A program made the translations under genes and the position numbers. The notes under the pieces are model-generated. The model searched no databases. It saw only the letters and a program-made list of their open reading frames with translations, and was not told the DNA's origin. This document shows, piece by piece, positions 5,685-7,891 of a DNA stretch of 7,891 nucleotides (positions within the stretch are counted from its first letter, which is position 1; every line of letters begins with the position of its first letter). Origin of the DNA: Anaerolineales bacterium UBA6668 (GTDB lineage: Bacteria; Chloroflexota; Anaerolineae; Anaerolineales; UBA6668); assembly GCA_002455215.1 (NCBI GenBank), contig DKKK01000018.1, positions 24,616 to 32,506 of the forward strand. The letters are read 5' to 3'.

Positions 5685-5756
5685 GCGCTTTTTCCCTTAA
5701 CCCCAAAAACGCAAATCGGCCTTCGGCACACCTGCCCAAGGCAACCCGTGCCGGGT
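5685..5756 (+). promoter_or_regulatory. Three consecutive stem-loops in the presumed priA leader
   Basis: Hairpin A pairs 5685-5693 with 5705-5712 (eight pairs, one bulged C, 11-base loop). Hairpin B pairs 5719-5727 with 5734-5742 (eight pairs with one C-C mismatch, loop ACACCT). Hairpin C pairs 5744-5748 with 5752-5756 (five perfect pairs, loop TGC). B and C are one base apart and could stack. None is followed by a U-tract, so they do not look like intrinsic terminators. They end 34 bases before the TTG start of priA. The pairings are read directly; a regulatory role is inferred. No known riboswitch class was recognised. Confidence 0.4.
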
Positions 5757-5790
5757 ATAGCTCCAAATAACCAGCCCCCCAAAAAGCACC

Positions 5791-7891
5791 TTGTTCGCCG
5801 AAGTCCTACCCAATTTTCCCAATCTAAGCGCGACCTATCACTATAGCGTCCCGCCGGAGATGCAAAGTCACTTGCGAGTAGGACAATTGGTAGAAGTCGG
5901 CTGGGGCAATCAGCGTGTGCAAGGCATTGTGTTGGTGAAGGATAGCGAGCCACCCCCAGACATCCCCGAATTTAAGCCGATTCTGGCATTGCTAGACGAA
6001 TCCGCAGTGCTTACCCGCACTCAGTTAGACTTGGGCTACTGGCTGGCGCATACCTATCACGCCCCGCTAATTGACTGCCTAACCCTGATGCTTCCTCCCG
6101 GGCTTTCCAAACAATCTGATAGCGAGTACACCCTGCTAGACCCATCCGCCAGCGGGCGTAACGAAACCGAACAACGCGTAATTGACTTGCTCAAAACACG
6201 GGGGGCGTTGCGTGGTCGGCAGATTGAACACGCCTTGCCCAAACGAGCCTGGAAAGCCGCCGTGCAAAACCTACAAAAACAAGGCTTGCTAAACCGCAAA
6301 GCAGTACTTGCCCCGCCCAGCGTGCAAGCCAAGCAGGTGCGTACCGTCATGCTCAGCATTGACCTAGACGATGTGCCCTCGGCAAAATTACAGTTCGGGC
6401 GCAGTAGCAAACACGCCGAAATCTTACAATACCTAATTCGCCTGTGGCCCGCCCTGCCCGAGCTGTCTGATGTTCTGCACTTTACCCAAAGCACCCGTGC
6501 CCAAGTGCGAAGCCTGATACAACGTAACTGGCTAACCATCGCCGCTGACAGCACATCCCCCAAGAGTGAGCTACTGCAACTTTGCCTAAGCATCGCCGAA
6601 GCACAAGCGCAAGTACACCAACTCACCAAGCCAAGCCGCAAAGAACAAATTTTAGACTTTTTGGTGCGCGAAGGTGGCGGACCACTGGAAGCGAGCTGGG
6701 TGTATGCCGAAACCGGGGCAACTCTAACCGACCTAAATCGTTTGGCAGAGTTGGGCATGGTCACATTCGACACCTTTGAATTTTGGCGCGACTCCGTGGA
6801 AGAACTGGAGTACGTGGCAGATAAAGCCCTACCGCTCACGCCAGGCCAAACGCTGGTGTGGGAGCAAACCGCGCTGGCATTGCGACAAGCACAACAATCG
6901 CAACAACACGGGCTAGGGCAAGCGCCGCGCCCATTGCTCTTGCACGGCGTAACCGGTTCCGGCAAAACAGAAATCTACCTGCGAGCCGTGCAGGAAACGC
7001 TGTCTGCCGGGCGGCAGTCCATTGTGCTGGTGCCGGAAATTGCGCTCACCCCGCAAACTGTACGGCGCTTTTTGGCACGCTTTCCCGGACGGGTGGCAAT
7101 CTGGCATAGTGAACTCTCGGATGGAGAACGTTACGACACTTGGCGGCGCTGTCGGCTTGGGCGAGTGCAGGTGTTGGTGGGGGCACGCTCTGCCCTGTTT
7201 GCACCCATGCCCAACATTGGGCTGATTGTACTAGACGAAGAACACGCCGACTCGTACCGTCAAGAACCGACTCTGCACAACCCCAATCAAAACCAACCGT
7301 TTTATCACGCCCGTACCACCGCCGTTGAGTACGCCCGCCGCTTAGACGCAGTGTGCATTTTGGGGAGCGCCACCCCCGATGTCGTGTCCTTTGCCAAAGC
7401 ACAGCGCGGCGATTATCAACTGCTCAGTTTGCCACGGCGGGTGCTGGCACACCAAACACGCGTCCAACGGCAGTCCGAGCGTTTGCATCGGGTCAGCCGT
7501 TTCCAACACGACCCGCAAGACCCCGACTCTGCCCTACATCTGGATTTGCCCGCAGTCAAACTGGTGGATATGCGCCAAGAACTACGGGCGGGTAACACCA
7601 GCTTGCTCAGCCGTGCGCTTCAAAGCGCACTCAGCGAAACACTCGCCCGCAAAGAACAAGCCATCCTGTTTTTGAATCGGCGTGGGCAAGCGACTTACGT
7701 GTTTTGTCGGGATTGTGGACACAGCCTAAACTGCCCCGACTGCCTAATCCCCTACACCTACCACCGCGCCAACAGTAAGCTGATGTGCCACCATTGCGGC
7801 AACTCACGCAACACCCCCAGTCAATGTCCGCAGTGTGCTAGTCCACGCATTAAATTCTTTGGGGTAGGCACGGAGCGGGTGGAAGCAGTGG
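5791..7891 (+). CDS. priA: Primosomal protein N' (PriA), replication restart helicase, 3' end missing
   Basis: The frame is open from 5791 to the window edge, giving 700 visible residues of a 3'-5' helicase that reloads the replisome at stalled forks. Visible in order: N-terminal 3'-DNA-binding domain (FAEVLPN at residue 2, VGWGNQRVQGIV near 38-49, YWLAHTYHAPL); a helical region with three winged-helix-like units (about 126-180, 205-255, 283-330); LTPGQ (349-353); Walker A GVTGSGKT (386-393, Lys392); VPEIALTPQ; DEEH (482-485); GSATP (525-529); FLNRRGQ. The eight zinc-binding cysteines are all present (639, 642, 648, 651, 666, 669, 679, 682), then VGTERVEAV of the next helicase motif. Walker A lies about 160 residues later than in E. 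coli (Lys230). TTG 5791 is chosen because it is the only plausible start after the in-frame TAG 5758-5760 and gives the conserved N-terminus; ATG 5860 would remove the first strands. No Shine-Dalgarno is visible. Confidence 0.95.
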   Translation, partial: MFAEVLPNFPNLSATYHYSVPPEMQSHLRVGQLVEVGWGNQRVQGIVLVKDSEPPPDIPEFKPILALLDESAVLTRTQLDLGYWLAHTYHAPLIDCLTLMLPPGLSKQSDSEYTLLDPSASGRNETEQRVIDLLKTRGALRGRQIEHALPKRAWKAAVQNLQKQGLLNRKAVLAPPSVQAKQVRTVMLSIDLDDVPSAKLQFGRSSKHAEILQYLIRLWPALPELSDVLHFTQSTRAQVRSLIQRNWLTIAADSTSPKSELLQLCLSIAEAQAQVHQLTKPSRKEQILDFLVREGGGPLEASWVYAETGATLTDLNRLAELGMVTFDTFEFWRDSVEELEYVADKALPLTPGQTLVWEQTALALRQAQQSQQHGLGQAPRPLLLHGVTGSGKTEIYLRAVQETLSAGRQSIVLVPEIALTPQTVRRFLARFPGRVAIWHSELSDGERYDTWRRCRLGRVQVLVGARSALFAPMPNIGLIVLDEEHADSYRQEPTLHNPNQNQPFYHARTTAVEYARRLDAVCILGSATPDVVSFAKAQRGDYQLLSLPRRVLAHQTRVQRQSERLHRVSRFQHDPQDPDSALHLDLPAVKLVDMRQELRAGNTSLLSRALQSALSETLARKEQAILFLNRRGQATYVFCRDCGHSLNCPDCLIPYTYHRANSKLMCHHCGNSRNTPSQCPQCASPRIKFFGVGTERVEAV

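Noticed and set aside
6057..6965. A 302-codon open frame on the minus strand
   Set aside because: It lies entirely antisense to well-supported priA codons, and its product is Cys/Ser/Arg-rich without any family pattern, as expected for a shadow frame.
1..7891. tRNA or rRNA gene, CRISPR array, transposase, toxin-antitoxin or defence genes
   Set aside because: Read on both strands, none of the gaps shows a cloverleaf, spaced repeats, terminal inverted repeats or protein motifs of such systems.

Overview
This window looks like ordinary bacterial chromosome with about 50-55% GC and dense coding. It holds six protein genes, two of them cut by the window edges. Start signals vary. The cca-type gene and the small membrane-protein gene have Shine-Dalgarno sequences, dus looks leaderless, and priA appears to start at TTG with no Shine-Dalgarno. 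No phylum is diagnosable by eye. The unusual Dus active-site loop, the long PriA and the intergenic heptamer arrays would fit a Chloroflexota-type genome, but that is a low-confidence inference.

Layout: 2-304 (+) is the C-terminal end of a class-III PLP aminotransferase of the glutamate-1-semialdehyde aminomutase type. 520-795 (+) is a small Dabb (dimeric alpha/beta-barrel) protein. 796-976 is an intergenic stretch with two heptanucleotide tandem arrays in opposite orientation (800-869 and 922-949). 993-1937 (+) is a tRNA-dihydrouridine synthase behind an extended -10 promoter placed for a leaderless mRNA. 1915-3459 (+) is a CCA-adding/poly(A) polymerase-family nucleotidyltransferase with an HD domain, overlapping the dus end by 23 bases. 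3445-4932 (-) is an NAD(P)-dependent aldehyde dehydrogenase that meets cca tail-to-tail with a 15-base overlap. 4933-5115 is a promoter-bearing gap. 5116-5634 (+) is an uncharacterised two-helix membrane protein in AT-richer DNA. 5635-5790 is a structured leader with three consecutive hairpins. 5791 to the window end (+) is priA, open on the 3' side.

Functionally, dus and cca form a probable translationally coupled pair for tRNA maturation (D-loop modification and 3'-end CCA addition or repair). PriA restarts collapsed replication forks. The aminotransferase, Dabb protein, aldehyde dehydrogenase and membrane protein show no clear pathway link to these or to each other.

I found no mobile element, CRISPR array, tRNA, rRNA, toxin-antitoxin or defence system. 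The most unusual signals are the inverted G-rich/C-rich heptamer arrays, which form quadruplex-type motifs on both strands, the leaderless dus promoter, the altered CPxxK loop of Dus, the duplicated C-terminal module of the cca product, and a PriA with what look like three winged-helix units and two insertions in its helicase core.
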